From: Pedobacter kyungheensis
GTDB lineage: Bacteria; Bacteroidota; Bacteroidia; Sphingobacteriales; Sphingobacteriaceae
NCBI RefSeq assembly: GCF_000812965.1
Contig: NZ_JSYN01000040.1
Span: 1 to 38,159 of the forward strand
Reading direction: 5' to 3'
DNA: 38,159 nt
Shown here: positions 15,243 to 22,698 of the stretch, piece by piece
How positions within the stretch are numbered: position 1 is the first letter of the stretch
Layout: every line of letters starts with the position of its first letter
The notes under the pieces: model-generated
The model's input: only the letters and a program-made list of their open reading frames with translations
The model's database searches: none
Told to the model about the DNA's origin: nothing
Position numbers and translations under genes: made by a program

Positions 15243-15276
15243 AAAAACGCCAGCATAATTTTTATGCTGGCGTTTT
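15243..15276. terminator. Bidirectional terminator between convergent genes
   Basis: AAAACGCCAGCAT and its exact complement ATGCTGGCGTTTT flank a 7-base AT loop; A and T runs on the outside suit both strands. It lies between the 198-residue membrane protein gene (plus) and murA (minus). Confidence 0.85.
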
Positions 15277-15277
15277 T

Positions 15278-15352
15278 GCTTTAAGCTTTGGTCTTTAGTC
15301 TTTCTGCTTTAAGCTTTAAACCTTACACCTTCAGCCTCTAAACCTTACACCT
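15278..15352. repeat. Purine-rich AAAGNNN-type repeat after murA
   Basis: On the minus strand, directly after the murA stop, units of the type AAGGTGTAAGGTTTA and then AAAGCAGAAAGACTAAAGACC run for about 75 bases. It is the longest of five such chains in the window. Confidence 0.5.
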
Positions 15353-16678
15353 TTAATGGCTCGGTGCATCGGCATTTACACGCTTAATCTGAGCGCCTAA
15401 GGCACGTAAACGGGTGTCAATATCCTGATAGCCTCGTTCAATCTGTTCGATGTTATAGATCGTCGATTTGCCTTCTGCAGATAATGCTGCAATTAATAAG
15501 GAAACACCAGCCCTGATATCAGGTGAAGTCATGCTGATACCGCGCAGTTTATATTTTTTATCAATACCGTTAACCGTAGCACGGTGTGGATCGCAAAGGA
15601 TGATTTGTGCACCCATGTCAATCAGTTTATCCACAAAGAATAAACGGCTTTCGAACATTTTCTGGTGAATTAGTACGTTTCCTTTCGCCTGTGTAGCCAC
15701 AACCAAAACGATACTCAATAAATCTGGTGTAAAACCAGGCCAAGGAGAATCGGCAATGGTTAAAATTGAACCATCAATAAAGGTGTCAATTTCGTAGTGT
15801 TTTTGCGAAGGCACATAAATATCATCGCCACGGCGCTCTAATTTAATACCCAGTTTTTTGAAAACTTCCGGAATTACACCAAGTTCATCGTAACATACAT
15901 TTTTAATGGTAATTTCCGATTCGGTCATTGCGGCCATACCGATAAATGAGCCAATCTCAATCATATCCGGTAACATTCTGTGCTCAGTTCCGCCTAAAAC
16001 CTCAACGCCTTCAATGGTAAGCAGGTTTGAACCAATACCCGAAATTTTTGCGCCCATGCGGTTCAGCATTTTGCAAAGTTGCTGTAAATAGGGTTCGCAG
16101 GCTGCATTGTAAATGGTGGTAGTACCTTTAGCTAAAACAGCAGCCATTACAATGTTTGCTGTTCCGGTTACCGATGCTTCATCTAGCAGGATATAGGCAC
16201 CCTGTAAATTAGTAGCATCAACATTAAAGAAAGATTTTTTGCTGTCGTAAACAAACTTGGCGCCTAACTTTTCGAAGCCGATAAAGTGGGTATCCAATCT
16301 TCTGCGACCAATTTTATCGCCACCTGGTTTCGGGATTGCTGCTTTACCAAAACGGGCCAATAACGGACCAACAATCATGATTGAACCACGTAAACCACCA
16401 CCTTTAGCTTTAAAAGTTTCCGATTCGAAAAAGTTTAAATCGATGTTTTTGGCCTCAAAAGTGTAAGTGTCTTTATCAATACGTTCTACGGTAACACCTA
16501 AATCGCCCAGTAGTTCAATCAGTTTGTTAACATCTTTAATATCAGGGATATTGCTGATGGTTACTTTTTCTTCGGTCAGCAACACGGCCGATAAGATTTG
16601 TAAAGCCTCATTTTTGGCTCCCTGAGGAGTAATTTCGCCTTTTAATTTAATTCCGCCTGTTATTTCAAATGCGTTCAT
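15353..16678 (-). CDS. murA: UDP-N-acetylglucosamine 1-carboxyvinyltransferase
   Basis: 441 residues, somewhat longer than E. coli MurA (419). It transfers enolpyruvate from PEP to UDP-GlcNAc, the first committed step of peptidoglycan synthesis, in the cytoplasm. Lys22-Asn23 (GAKNEAL) is the conserved substrate-binding pair. The loop that carries Cys115 in E. coli reads KPGGDKIGRRRLD here: Asp121 stands in place of the cysteine (codon 16316-16318). A cysteine-to-aspartate change at this site keeps activity but blocks fosfomycin attachment in known enzymes. The gene appears to stand alone. Confidence 0.96.
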   Translation of the reverse strand: MNAFEITGGIKLKGEITPQGAKNEALQILSAVLLTEEKVTISNIPDIKDVNKLIELLGDLGVTVERIDKDTYTFEAKNIDLNFFESETFKAKGGGLRGSIMIVGPLLARFGKAAIPKPGGDKIGRRRLDTHFIGFEKLGAKFVYDSKKSFFNVDATNLQGAYILLDEASVTGTANIVMAAVLAKGTTTIYNAACEPYLQQLCKMLNRMGAKISGIGSNLLTIEGVEVLGGTEHRMLPDMIEIGSFIGMAAMTESEITIKNVCYDELGVIPEVFKKLGIKLERRGDDIYVPSQKHYEIDTFIDGSILTIADSPWPGFTPDLLSIVLVVATQAKGNVLIHQKMFESRLFFVDKLIDMGAQIILCDPHRATVNGIDKKYKLRGISMTSPDIRAGVSLLIAALSAEGKSTIYNIEQIERGYQDIDTRLRALGAQIKRVNADAPSH

Positions 16679-16736
16679 ATATTTTTTAAAAATTTAGAAT
16701 CGAGTATCAAGTAATTATATTGGGCATCGATATTTT

Positions 16737-16768
16737 AACCTTTCGCCTTCTGCCTTTTACCCTCTACC
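16737..16768. repeat. Purine-rich repeat after the DUF4290 gene
   Basis: On the minus strand, immediately after the stop codon, GGTAGAGGGTAAAAGGCAGAAGG-like units occur: a degenerate member of the purine chain family seen after sucC, murA and the DUF4254 gene. Confidence 0.35.
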
Positions 16769-17455
16769 TTAATATTTGGGTTTGTTGCGTTGACGATTAT
16801 TGTTGTTATTATTATTGTTTTGGCGGTTTTTGCCGTTGTTGTTATTGTTGTTGCTTCTGCCGCGGTTATTGTTGTTGTTATTGTTTTGACGTGGATTTTG
16901 AGCCCTGAATTCTACTTTGGCCAGGTTAACACCTTCTTCAAGTTCCAATAAGCCGCCAGAAAGGTAACGCAGGTCTTTAATAATCGTATCGTCACTTACA
17001 TTATCTTTATTCCAGGTAACGTAAGCCATTTTCATAAAGTTGGCAATGCTCTGTACCATGGCTTTCTTAATTTCAGGGTTCTCCTCGCGCATGGCTTTTT
17101 CAATTAAGTTTTCAACAGTTTTACCATAGTGTTTGTAGGTAATACGTTGCTGCGGGTAGGCAAGCGGTTCTGGTTTAATGTAAGCATTTTCGATTAAAGG
17201 CTTCGGATAAGGGCTGTCTACATCAATCTGATAGCCTGAAATAATGTGCAGGTGATCCCAAAGTTTATGCTTAAAATCGGCAACATCGCGTAAGTGCGGT
17301 TGCAAAAAGCCCATCAGGTCAATAACGGCCTGGGCATATTTATTACGTTCTTCTATGGTTGGCAATTCGCAGATATACTTCACCATATTTTGTACGTTGC
17401 GGCCATATTCCGATAAAATTAAATGGCTACGCGTAGTATTATAATCAAAACTCAT
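16769..17455 (-). CDS. DUF4290 protein with Asn-rich C-terminal tail
   Basis: 228 residues. Residues 1-185 match the DUF4290 pattern known from Bacteroidota (MSFDYNTTRSHLILSEYGRN, then HLRDVADFKHKLWDHLHIISGY). The function is unknown. The last 43 residues are about half asparagine, in runs of six to eight broken by Arg, Gly and Lys, ending RNKPKY. The tail is encoded by AAC/AAT repeats and is probably disordered and prone to length change by slippage. Arg/Gly between the Asn runs suggests nucleic acid contact, which is inference. Confidence 0.85.
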   Translation of the reverse strand: MSFDYNTTRSHLILSEYGRNVQNMVKYICELPTIEERNKYAQAVIDLMGFLQPHLRDVADFKHKLWDHLHIISGYQIDVDSPYPKPLIENAYIKPEPLAYPQQRITYKHYGKTVENLIEKAMREENPEIKKAMVQSIANFMKMAYVTWNKDNVSDDTIIKDLRYLSGGLLELEEGVNLAKVEFRAQNPRQNNNNNNNRGRSNNNNNNGKNRQNNNNNNNNRQRNKPKY

Positions 17456-17570
17456 GTATAGATAAATTAATGGATAAATATTCCGGCGATACGAATTATG
17501 AAATAACCAGAAGAGTTTAGGTTATGAATTCACCGAAATGTCTAATTGCCGGACTTTCGTTTTATATACT

Positions 17571-17578
17571 CAAAGGTA
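17571..17578 (-). promoter_or_regulatory. Candidate -7 box of the DUF4290 gene
   Basis: TACCTTTG on the minus strand, a full TANNTTTG match about 115 bases before the start codon. No -33 element was found. Confidence 0.3.
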
Positions 17579-17664
17579 GTAAAATTATTTAATTTGAAGT
17601 ATTTTCTATAAATGTGATCATTAATGGTTTTTGAAAATGTTTGTTCCGTGGTTCTTGGCTCATT

Positions 17665-17725
17665 CCGCCCCGTTATCCGCTATAGTCCCGATGAAGGATC
17701 GGGAGCTGCCGCTACTACCGGGTTT
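17665..17725. repeat. GC-rich intergenic repeat with hairpin
   Basis: CCGCCCCGTTATCCGCTATAG, a hairpin TCCCGAT (17686-17692) / ATCGGGA (17698-17704), then GCTGCCGCT. It is richer in GC than the surrounding 414-base gap and looks like a dispersed repeat. The rest of the gap between the SixA and DUF4290 genes shows nothing else. Confidence 0.45.
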
Positions 17726-17869
17726 ATTTAACTGTGAATTGTGCTCGTCGGGAAAACCTTCATCGTGCCAAATGTAGCTAAGTTGTTTTAATTATTTATG
17801 CAGTTAGCCTAATCCAGGCTGTAATGAATTTAAGCCTTAATGATCTTAATCACTTGATGATAAAAAGCC

Positions 17870-18367
17870 TTAGATCTCGTCACTATTCTTAGGGTAATCG
17901 AAAAATATCAGTTCTCCCGTTCCGCGGCTTACAAGCTGCCACGAATCAAATGGGAAGGTAATGAACACCATACCCGCAGTTGGAATATTGTAAATGTCGG
18001 CATTGCAAAGTTCGTTGGCAAAATCGGTAAATCCGGGGTTGTGTCCAAACATCAGTACTTTATCGGCACTATCGTCCAAATCATTAACTACTTTAAGTAA
18101 AGCGGTTGTATTGGCCTCGTAAATAGAGGTTTCGTATTGGATTTGCTCAAAACCATAGGCTTCGGCGAAGTATTTAGCAGTAGATTTTGCCCTTTTTGCA
18201 GGGCTGCTCACCAATAAATCGGGTTTAAAACCTTTGTTCACCAGGCGTTCGGCCATTTCCGGTGCATTTTCTTTACCGCGTTTGTTTAAGGGCCGGTCGA
18301 AATCTTTTAAGTCTAAATTTCCCCAATCCGATTTTCCGTGACGGACCAATAGTAATTGCTTAGCCAT
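17870..18367 (-). CDS. Histidine phosphatase, SixA type
   Basis: 165 residues of the histidine phosphatase fold: LLLVRHGKSDWG near the N-terminus with the catalytic His in RHG, SSPAKRAKST, and the second active-site His in MFGHNPGF. The length and motifs match SixA-like phosphohistidine phosphatases; the substrate here is not known. Its first 8 bases overlap the end of the GT9 gene, so translation is probably coupled. Confidence 0.9.
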   Translation of the reverse strand: MAKQLLLVRHGKSDWGNLDLKDFDRPLNKRGKENAPEMAERLVNKGFKPDLLVSSPAKRAKSTAKYFAEAYGFEQIQYETSIYEANTTALLKVVNDLDDSADKVLMFGHNPGFTDFANELCNADIYNIPTAGMVFITFPFDSWQLVSRGTGELIFFDYPKNSDEI

Positions 18368-19391
18368 TTAGTTTCTCCTTAATTTTATTTACAATGGTTT
18401 CAGGTTCGATTAAATCTATACAGTTTTCAACACCGCAAAGGCAAGGTTTGTTTCCATAAATAGAATTTGGCCGTGACGGATGATCAATTTGAATACAATC
18501 GCTTTCCAACTGCCCGTAGCCCAGAAAACCTGCATAAGGATGCGTTGGCCCCCAGATGGAAACTACAGGTACACCAACCAACGAGGCCATGTGCATGCCA
18601 GACGAATCCATACTTAGCATTAAATCGAGGTTCGAGATAATGACCAGTTCTTCGGTAAGGTTGTAATTACCGATTAAATTATAAGTATTGGCATGCCTTT
18701 CTGCCCATTCTTCGGCAATTGCCTGTTCGGTTTTACCGCCGCCAAAAATAAAAAGCTGGTAGCCCTGATTGCTCAATGATGCGATTACCTCTTCCATTTT
18801 GGTCAGATTGTAAACTTTATATATATGCTGTGCAAAAGGGGAGATGCCTATTTTTTTTGTGGTTTGATCAGCAAATAACGTCTGTGCTTTTGCTGGTATA
18901 GCCTTCGGCGATTTATTGATTTGGTGACTGAGTTTAAGTGTAAAACCCAACTCCCTGAAAACATCGGCATAACGCTCTACCGTTTGTTTCAAAGGCTTAA
19001 AAACCTTATTTGTAGCACGTGTTAAAGCCTTTTTCTCAGCCCTGCCTTTATCTATGCGCTTAATGGTAGTGCCAGCCAGGCGGAAAAAGGTAGAAATGGT
19101 TCTGCTCCTTAAATTATCGTGTAAATCGGCAATTGCTACAGGTTTGTAGCCGCGAAGTTCCTGAAAAAGTTTATAGAGGCCATTAATTCCTTTGTGAATG
19201 GTTTTGGGCTCAATGGCATGAAAGATAAGATTAGGTATGCCATCAAAAAAAGGTTTAAAGGCAGGTCTGCTCACCATAACCAGTTCAACACCCGGGTGCG
19301 CTACTGTAAATTCCTTTAAAACAGAAGCCACCATGGCTACATCGCCCATAGCCGAAAAACGTAAAACGATAATTTTTTGGGTTGCGGCCAT
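18360..19391 (-). CDS. Glycosyltransferase family 9 (heptosyltransferase-like)
   Basis: 343 residues with the two-lobed GT-B pattern of LPS heptosyltransferases: N-terminal KIIVLRFSAMGDVAM, the C-lobe start KIGISPFAQH, FIFGGGKTE, and the donor-site segment LMLSMDSSGMHMASLVGVPVVSIWGPTHP. Enzymes of this family transfer heptose or related sugars from ADP- or GDP-linked donors onto LPS core at the inner membrane. It lies upstream of and overlaps the SixA gene, and the DUF4254 gene precedes it by 109 bases, an order I recall as recurrent in Bacteroidota. Confidence 0.9.
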   Translation of the reverse strand: MAATQKIIVLRFSAMGDVAMVASVLKEFTVAHPGVELVMVSRPAFKPFFDGIPNLIFHAIEPKTIHKGINGLYKLFQELRGYKPVAIADLHDNLRSRTISTFFRLAGTTIKRIDKGRAEKKALTRATNKVFKPLKQTVERYADVFRELGFTLKLSHQINKSPKAIPAKAQTLFADQTTKKIGISPFAQHIYKVYNLTKMEEVIASLSNQGYQLFIFGGGKTEQAIAEEWAERHANTYNLIGNYNLTEELVIISNLDLMLSMDSSGMHMASLVGVPVVSIWGPTHPYAGFLGYGQLESDCIQIDHPSRPNSIYGNKPCLCGVENCIDLIEPETIVNKIKEKLNG

Positions 19392-19406
19392 AGTGTTATT
19401 TTATCA

Positions 19407-19454
19407 CAAAGACACAAAAAGCACCAGGTTTTCTTCGTGTTCTTTGTGTCTTTG
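19407..19454. repeat. Inverted repeat CAAAGACACAAA
   Basis: Perfect 12-base arms at 19407-19418 and 19443-19454 around a 24-base loop, between the DUF4254 and GT9 genes. It could fold in the transcript between them or be a dispersed repeat. Confidence 0.55.
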
Positions 19455-19474
19455 AGATTGATTAATCTTTTATT

Positions 19475-19500
19475 TCGCTTTAGCCTTTCGGCTTTAGTCT
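19475..19500. repeat. Purine-rich AAAGNNN repeat after the DUF4254 gene
   Basis: Directly after the stop codon on the minus strand: AGACTAAAGCCGAAAGGC and on, a chain of AAAG units as after sucC and murA. Confidence 0.45.
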
Positions 19501-20103
19501 TTAAGCTTTATTATACAACACCGGATTTAAGCTCGGATCGTTGTACATTTTCATTTGTTTATACACTTTCATGTATTTTTTACCTGCTTCAATATCAGCT
19601 AGTAATTCGTCTATGCTGGTCGATAAATCTTCGCGCTGCGATAACAATACGTTGAGTTTGGTTTGGCATTGCGCACGGTGCTCGGCCGATGCACTTTCGC
19701 GTTCTGCTTCTTCCTGCATGTGGTAAATTTTTAATGCCAGGATAGAAAGCCTGTCGATAGCCCATGCAGGGCTTTCGGTATTGATTTTTGCATCAGGCAA
19801 AGCTGAAATACCCTGATATAAGTTTAAGAAATAACTATCAATAAACTCTACCATATCGGTACGGACCTGGTTTTGCGCATCAATACGCCTTTTCCAGCTT
19901 AAACCTTCAACCGGATCAATTTGTGGATTGCGCACCACATCTTCCATGTGCCATTGCGCGGTATCGATCCAGTTTTTAACGTAAAAAAGATGCTCTAAAC
20001 TTTCAGCATCGTATGGGTTTTCAACCGGATGGTCAATGTCGTCAAACTTGTGATAGTCTGTAATTACTTCATTAAATATGCGGTTGGCAATTTCACTTAT
20101 CAT
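19501..20103 (-). CDS. DUF4254 protein
   Basis: 200 residues, almost wholly helical and acidic, with no membrane segment. Recognisable segments include NRIFNEVITDYHKFDDIDHP, LEHLFYVKNWIDTAQWHMEDV and NTESPAWAIDRLSILALKIYHM. The family is restricted largely to Bacteroidota and has no assigned role. Its place next to a GT9 transferase hints at a link to envelope glycan synthesis. A TATCTTTG box sits four bases before its ATG. Confidence 0.85.
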   Translation of the reverse strand: MISEIANRIFNEVITDYHKFDDIDHPVENPYDAESLEHLFYVKNWIDTAQWHMEDVVRNPQIDPVEGLSWKRRIDAQNQVRTDMVEFIDSYFLNLYQGISALPDAKINTESPAWAIDRLSILALKIYHMQEEAERESASAEHRAQCQTKLNVLLSQREDLSTSIDELLADIEAGKKYMKVYKQMKMYNDPSLNPVLYNKA

Positions 20104-20107
20104 GGGG

Positions 20108-20115
20108 CAAAGATA
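20108..20115 (-). promoter_or_regulatory. -7 box touching the DUF4254 start codon
   Basis: TATCTTTG on the minus strand, four bases before ATG. This is the third gene in the window with exactly this arrangement. Confidence 0.4.
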
Positions 20116-20265
20116 TTAAAAGATTTCTTAGGGTTTGATTACACCGATTAAAACGATGGCACAGATTATTCGGTTGTACAGATTTTTTCCTTAAGGATCG
20201 ATTGAACAGATTTATTTCTTAAAATTTAAAATAACATCATTTAGGCGCTGTTTTTTCGCTAACCG

Positions 20266-21942
20266 CTAACCCTTCTTACTTTCAAAATACGCTGTGATCT
20301 CCTCTAAATTAAACGCATTTAAACACTTGTCAGCACTTAACCCTCCTTTACGGGCTACCAGGATACCGTAATGCATATCATGAAAACCTTCGGTACGGTG
20401 TGCATCGGGGTTTACCGACAATAAAACGCCTTTTTCTAGTGCATAACGGTGCCAGCGCCAGTCTAAATCTAAACGTAGCGGGTTGGCGTTGATTTCGATT
20501 ACCACTTTGTTGGCTGCACAGGCATCGATAATTTTTTTGTAATCAATCGGATAGCCGGCCCTGCTCAGTAACAAACGGCCGGTAGGGTGACCTAAAATAG
20601 TGGTGTAAGGGTTTTCAATAGCTTTTAACAAACGGGCAGTCGCTTTTGCTTCATCCATGCGTAAATTGCTGTGTACAGAGGCCACAACAAAATCAAAAGT
20701 TTTAAGGATATCATCCGAATAATCTAAAGAACCATCGCCCAGGATATCGCTCTCAATACCTTTAAAAATTTTAAATGGTGCCAGTTTTTTATTCAGTTCG
20801 TCAATTTCCTGGTGTTGTGCAAAAACACGCTGCTCATTTAAACCTTTGGCGTAAACTGCAGTTTTAGAGTGATCGCAAATACCCAGGTATTGCAGGTTCA
20901 GGTTGTCTTTACAATAAAGAGCCATTTGCTCCAGTGTATGCACACCATCACTCCAGGTAGAGTGGTTATGCAAACTACCTTTTAAATCTTCGTAGCGGAT
21001 TAAGGTTGGAAGCTGATTGGTTTTGGCCAGCTCAATTTCATCGAAATCTTCGCGAAGCTCAGGTAAAATAAAGGATAAACCCGCCTTACTGTAAATTTCT
21101 TCCTCGTTGGCGAATGGTCCTTCGCCGGCCAAGGCTAAAACCTTAGCCACATGTTCTGCATTGCCGGTTAATTTAAACCATTGCAAATAGAAAACGGCTT
21201 TTTCAACAACATGTATTTTTATCCTGAAACCAGCTTCAGTCGTGCAGATAAAAGCATTTTCGGTTTCTATAAGTGTAAGTGGTTCAAAAGCGGGTAGGTT
21301 AAGCTTAACGGCTTCAGTGTGATCTGCACCTATTACAATTTCGAGTTCATCAATAATTTCGCAAGCACGGCGATACTGGCCGGCAAAGCCTAAAAGCGAG
21401 TCTTTATCTGTTTTGCCCAACCATTCTGATAGTTGGGTAAATAAGGTTTGCGCAAAACCTTCAACCTGGGCATATAAAAAGCGCCCGTTGGCAGCCAGTT
21501 TAAACTCAATGGCATTTTTAATTTCTTCCTGGGTTTTTAAACCGAAACCTTTGGCTTCGATGAGGCGGTTCTCGTTACAGGCGTAATATAATTCGCCGAT
21601 GGTTTCGATACCGAGGTCGCGCCAAATGATGAGGATTTTTTTCGGGCCAATGCCTTTAATCCCCAGCATTTCTACTACGCCCTCTGGCGTTTGCTGTACA
21701 ATTTCGTTTAACTCCTGCAGCTCGCCGGTTTCAAGTAGTTCGATAATTTTGGAAGCCAGTCCTTTGCCAATCCCATCAATTTTATCAATTTCTGCAATGG
21801 GCTTATCTTTTAGTGCAAAAGGCAGTTTATCTACCTTAAAATAAGCATTGGCAATCGATTTTATTTTAAAAGGATTCTCTTCATGCAATTCCATTAACTG
21901 AGATAAGAGGCGTAAAGTACGGGCGATGGTTTTATTTTCCAT
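20266..21942 (-). CDS. PolX-like protein: degenerate polymerase domain plus intact PHP domain
   Basis: 558 residues from the ATG at 21942 (MENKTIARTL); a longer frame adds 21 unlikely residues. Order: helix-hairpin-helix region (IDGIGKGLASKI, IKGIGPKKI; 1-150), PolX polymerase region (150-300), PHP phosphoesterase (about 322-535). The PHP metal ligands are all present: His325, His327, Asp357, His358, Glu397, His424, His452, Asp513 and His515. The polymerase motif is altered: GS-x-RR is Gly188-Gln189-Tyr-Arg-Arg, the DxD pair is Glu199-x-Glu201, and the third Asp position seems to be Lys242. It may work as a nuclease or phosphoesterase in base-excision-type repair rather than as a polymerase. 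Confidence 0.88.
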   Translation of the reverse strand: MENKTIARTLRLLSQLMELHEENPFKIKSIANAYFKVDKLPFALKDKPIAEIDKIDGIGKGLASKIIELLETGELQELNEIVQQTPEGVVEMLGIKGIGPKKILIIWRDLGIETIGELYYACNENRLIEAKGFGLKTQEEIKNAIEFKLAANGRFLYAQVEGFAQTLFTQLSEWLGKTDKDSLLGFAGQYRRACEIIDELEIVIGADHTEAVKLNLPAFEPLTLIETENAFICTTEAGFRIKIHVVEKAVFYLQWFKLTGNAEHVAKVLALAGEGPFANEEEIYSKAGLSFILPELREDFDEIELAKTNQLPTLIRYEDLKGSLHNHSTWSDGVHTLEQMALYCKDNLNLQYLGICDHSKTAVYAKGLNEQRVFAQHQEIDELNKKLAPFKIFKGIESDILGDGSLDYSDDILKTFDFVVASVHSNLRMDEAKATARLLKAIENPYTTILGHPTGRLLLSRAGYPIDYKKIIDACAANKVVIEINANPLRLDLDWRWHRYALEKGVLLSVNPDAHRTEGFHDMHYGILVARKGGLSADKCLNAFNLEEITAYFESKKG

Positions 21943-22033
21943 AAGCTGTAAAATTAGAAAATAAAGCCTCAAATTACGATCAAGCGCTGCTAATTTTATA
22001 AACACAATTTAGCCCGGGCATTGTTTAATAGAA

Positions 22034-22663
22034 ATGAAATCGATAAAGTTTATCCTTTTAGGCCTAAGTATAAGTGTAGTAGCCTGCCAGTCGGCCAACC
22101 GCAGGCAGGCCGAACAAAACGACTCGTTAACCCAGGTTTCAACTGTTGGCGGGCAAACCACAGATCAGCGATTTTTAGTTGTAGCCGGGCGTTCGGTTGG
22201 CGAAATTGCTATCGGAGCCGATATGGAGCAGGTGGGGCAAAAACTGGGTAAGGCCGATGCCGTCGATGCAGCCATGGGTAAAGCCTGGGGCATTTGGTAT
22301 GGGAATGATTCTACCGGAGGACAAAAAAACGAAATCGCGGTTTATTCGGCTTACCGCGATACCAGTATGCGTGTAAAGGAGGTTAAACAAATCAGGGTTA
22401 CTTCTGATAAATTTAAAACCGCCGATGGTTTTAGGCTTGGTAATACGTTAAGTGCCTTGCAATCGAAATTTCCGGACCTGAAGCAGGTTACAAGCTATTT
22501 GAATGCACAAAAAGATACGGTGTTGGTTTACGATTCGAAAAAAAACGGAATCAGTTTCGAATTTTTAAAAGGGAAAAGTGTGGCCTTAACGGTTCATGCA
22601 GAGAACATTCCTGTTAATGGAACTTATCTTACGTTGCATCCGGAGTGGAAGATGATTGAGTAG
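22034..22663 (+). CDS. Hypothetical lipoprotein
   Basis: 209 residues. The N-terminus MKSIKFILLGLSISVVAC is a lipoprotein signal with lipobox VVAC at residues 15-18, so the protein is probably anchored by Cys18 in the envelope. The mature part has no recognised domain; it is beta-rich with a repeated Gly-containing turn pattern (SVGEIAIGADMEQVGQKLG, then FRLGNTLSALQSKFPDL), two weakly similar halves in which a G-x-x-L/M-x-x-x segment recurs. It is divergent from the PolX-like gene and convergent with the hydrolase gene. Confidence 0.75.
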   Translation: MKSIKFILLGLSISVVACQSANRRQAEQNDSLTQVSTVGGQTTDQRFLVVAGRSVGEIAIGADMEQVGQKLGKADAVDAAMGKAWGIWYGNDSTGGQKNEIAVYSAYRDTSMRVKEVKQIRVTSDKFKTADGFRLGNTLSALQSKFPDLKQVTSYLNAQKDTVLVYDSKKNGISFEFLKGKSVALTVHAENIPVNGTYLTLHPEWKMIE

Positions 22664-22698
22664 CATGTGTGACGACCGCAATTTTTTATCATTCAAAG

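Noticed and set aside
19377..19655. Plus-strand frames over the GT9/DUF4254 gap
   Set aside because: They lie opposite real genes and over inverted and purine repeats; no protein-like content.
21943..22005. N-terminal extension of the PolX-like protein
   Set aside because: The 21 extra residues are not part of the known domain; the ATG at 21942 begins directly at the helix-hairpin-helix region.
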